Assembly (NCBI RefSeq): GCF_022605725.1
Contig: NC_065548.1
Span: forward strand, 15,533,644-15,597,643
Direction: 5' to 3'
DNA length: 64,000 nucleotides
DNA from: Anthonomus grandis grandis
Taxonomy: Eukaryota; Arthropoda; Insecta; Coleoptera; Curculionidae
Below, one piece after another: positions 61,901-64,000 of the stretch (positions within the stretch are counted from its first letter, which is position 1; each line of letters opens with the position of its first letter). Under the pieces are notes generated by a model, which was given only the letters and a program-made list of their open reading frames with translations, was not told the DNA's origin and ran no database searches. The position numbers and the translations under genes were made by a program.

Positions 61901-64000
61901 GATCCTCTGAAATAAAATTTACCATAAAAAAAATTAAGTAAGTAATATAATGCACTCGAATCTAAAGAACAGGTATACTAAAGTAAAGCGCTCTCTCTTT
62001 CTCTGCCGAGTCAGCTATATAATATAAAGAGCATCCCACTAAAAAAATACATAAATTTTAATATTTACTTTTTTATAAAATATAGTACATCGTATAGTAA
62101 ACAAAAATGTTTACTAGGTGTGTAGTAAACAAAAATCAAATCCTCAATATCTCAGTTCTTAAATAATTTATTAAAAATATACAAAACTTTAAATACAGTT
62201 TTTCCTAAATGTCTAATTTTTTTTGTAAATTTGAAAATTTCATATTAAAAAATAGAATAACCTGTATATTACTTTTAACAAATATGAAATTCTTTTTTAA
62301 AATTATAAAATACACGATTTTTAAATATTATTAAATTTTCGTTTAGATTTTTCACAAACTATACTATAATTGCAGAGAAAAGCCATAGATAAATATAAAA
62401 ATTATTTATAAAAATGTAATTATAAATTAGAAAATGTGGTGCTTTTTCAGTTTTATATGTGTACTGATTGGATTTGATTGAATTATTCTAATTTTAATTA
62501 TTCATTAATATTATCAAATTATAGAAAATATCAACTATTTATCTGATTTAATAATGTATGAAAACCAAAAATACTTAACTATTTTGTACTATATAATTTC
62601 ACAATTTTACAAAAATTTCCGAAAAGCCAACTGCTAACAATTTATTATCTTAAATTTTGCTTCCCCTTCTAAGTCAACCCTTTCCCAACACCCCCAAAAA
62701 TATTAAAAATACAGATCGTATAACTAAAGTCCACTTTTATAGCACCTTTGAGCAAACAAAAGAAGATATCCCTAAAGGTTCAATCAAAACGTTCAGTACA
62801 CATTGTCTTCCTTTCTTTTGAGATTTAAAATGGAAAAAGGCACCCCTTTTTATTTGTCCATATTTTCCGAAACTTTTTGTCACCTGGTCATCAAGATGCG
62901 CGTGATGGCTGTTCCGAAGGGGTGGAAGTACAATGATTCAAACCAGAGCAAGCAACATTTGTAGCTTTCGCTAATATTTCGTTTTTATTTAATTTTCCCC
63001 CTGAATTTTGATCGGCAGATGTTTTTATTGTTGTGGTGCCCTATCGCGTGCCTCTACTGTATGATGCGGTACTTTTAATTTGGGGTTCCATAAGGGTAGA
63101 ATTTAGATCTTCCAACAAACCATTGTTATACATAATAAAAACTGGCGAAATCAATAAAAGGACCCTCTATGAAGTAGAAATTGGATTAAGAAAATTTTAC
63201 AAAATTATCAGCCACCCGGTTCAAAGGATCTTCCTCAATATTCTAGTGTTCGATTTGCTAATACCTATAGTTTGTACTAATAGAATTTGATGTTTTTCAC
63301 GTTTCAATGTTTTTTAACTGCAAAACCAGTTGCTTGTTTATCTCTAGCTATATGTTATGCACCGCATTCTATCAGGTCAGAAATATCAATTTTAATTGAT
63401 TTTCTTATATACTTTATTGTCTTTCTTTTTAGGAGTACCAAGTAGCCCAAGATAACGAAAACACTATATGACTTAAAAGGAAAAATAAGTGAGGTTTTGT
63501 ATGCTTCAATTCTGTTTCAAACAGCTCTACTTTCGAATGGTTTTGAAATTCTTTACTGTAATCATATATTCTTCGCATACTAGAGATATATAAACTAAAT
63601 TTTACACATACCCCCAAATAAAGTTTGAAATCGTCAATTCCAGCCATGATGGGGGGTTAAGAAACCGCTAAAGACCGATCTGTAAAAATTTCGTCGAAAA
63701 TCTGTCGCTTTTCGTAAAGTGGTAATTAAGATATAGTTTTTTATGTAGTGTGGGCATATTTTCTATATCTTGATCTATATCAGATGGAACATATTTAGGA
63801 TCCAGTTGACGTGCTCAAGGATTGCGCTAAGAGATATCGATGATATTCTTGTGAAAGAACATCTTGGTAAAAGCTAGACCAAGAAATCATCTTTTATATA
63901 CATAACAATATACCCGTAGATTTAGGACGAATTATATTAATTGTATATAGTGACTCTCTGCATGGCTAAACTGGCTCATGACCAAAAATGAAAAATGATT
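61901..64000. other. no gene recognised
   Basis: AT-rich DNA. + ORF 63,033-63,290 (85 codons) has no familiar domain. On the - strand an ATG at 63,647 starts MAGIDDFKLYLG just before a GTATGT that could be a donor; see findings. A unique, less AT-rich stretch at 62,680-63,020 shows no coding. Confidence 0.35.

Noticed and set aside
1..64000. CRISPR arrays, bacterial operons or prophage
   Set aside because: No regularly spaced repeats, no ribosome-binding-site-linked gene runs; introns and RNA polymerase III tRNA signals show eukaryotic DNA.

Overview
The window is animal nuclear DNA and almost certainly from an insect. Genes are split by introns with GT/AG borders, the background is very AT-rich, and two conserved arthropod genes can be read: the 3' end of alpha-spectrin (+ strand, from the left edge to about 2.5 kb) and essentially all of neuralized (- strand, 9,053 to about 21.7 kb). 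A beetle is my best guess, but the sequence alone does not prove the order.

Layout. 1-2,507: last intron and last coding exon of alpha-spectrin; the intron holds a dead repeat gene (1,021-1,560). 4,993-5,075: an intact tRNA-Leu(CAG) on the - strand. 5,962-6,532: a small two-exon + strand gene for a 96-residue protein resembling the ciliary protein CFAP141. 9,053-21,390: neuralized, eight coding exons, 686 residues, with two NHR domains and a C-terminal C3HC4 RING. A 9.5-kb first intron separates a short N-terminal exon from the rest and holds matches to proneural E-box and Su(H) sites. A likely promoter lies at about 21.6-21.7 kb.

From about 22 kb to the end I find no convincing intact host gene. 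The region is a graveyard of mobile elements. It holds a piggyBac-type transposase gene broken by an LTR retrotransposon of errantivirus type (4-bp target duplication TGCA) and by a second ~114-bp insertion (11-bp duplication); several Tc1/mariner-type remnants; a BEL/Pao reverse-transcriptase piece; at least eight non-LTR (LINE) pieces on both strands, one split by a 720-bp non-autonomous inverted-repeat element; a 166-bp near-perfect hairpin; and decayed tandem duplications. A THAP-like start codon region lies in a GC-richer island near 56.4 kb.

How the genes relate. Neuralized is the E3 ubiquitin ligase that drives Notch-ligand endocytosis in the signal-sending cell; alpha-spectrin is a membrane-skeleton protein; the CFAP141-like gene would serve motile cilia or flagella. 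They are neighbours, not a functional cluster. I did not find a new multi-gene system. The most informative structures are the nested insertions and the neuralized first intron. All calls come from reading the sequence; no database search was run.
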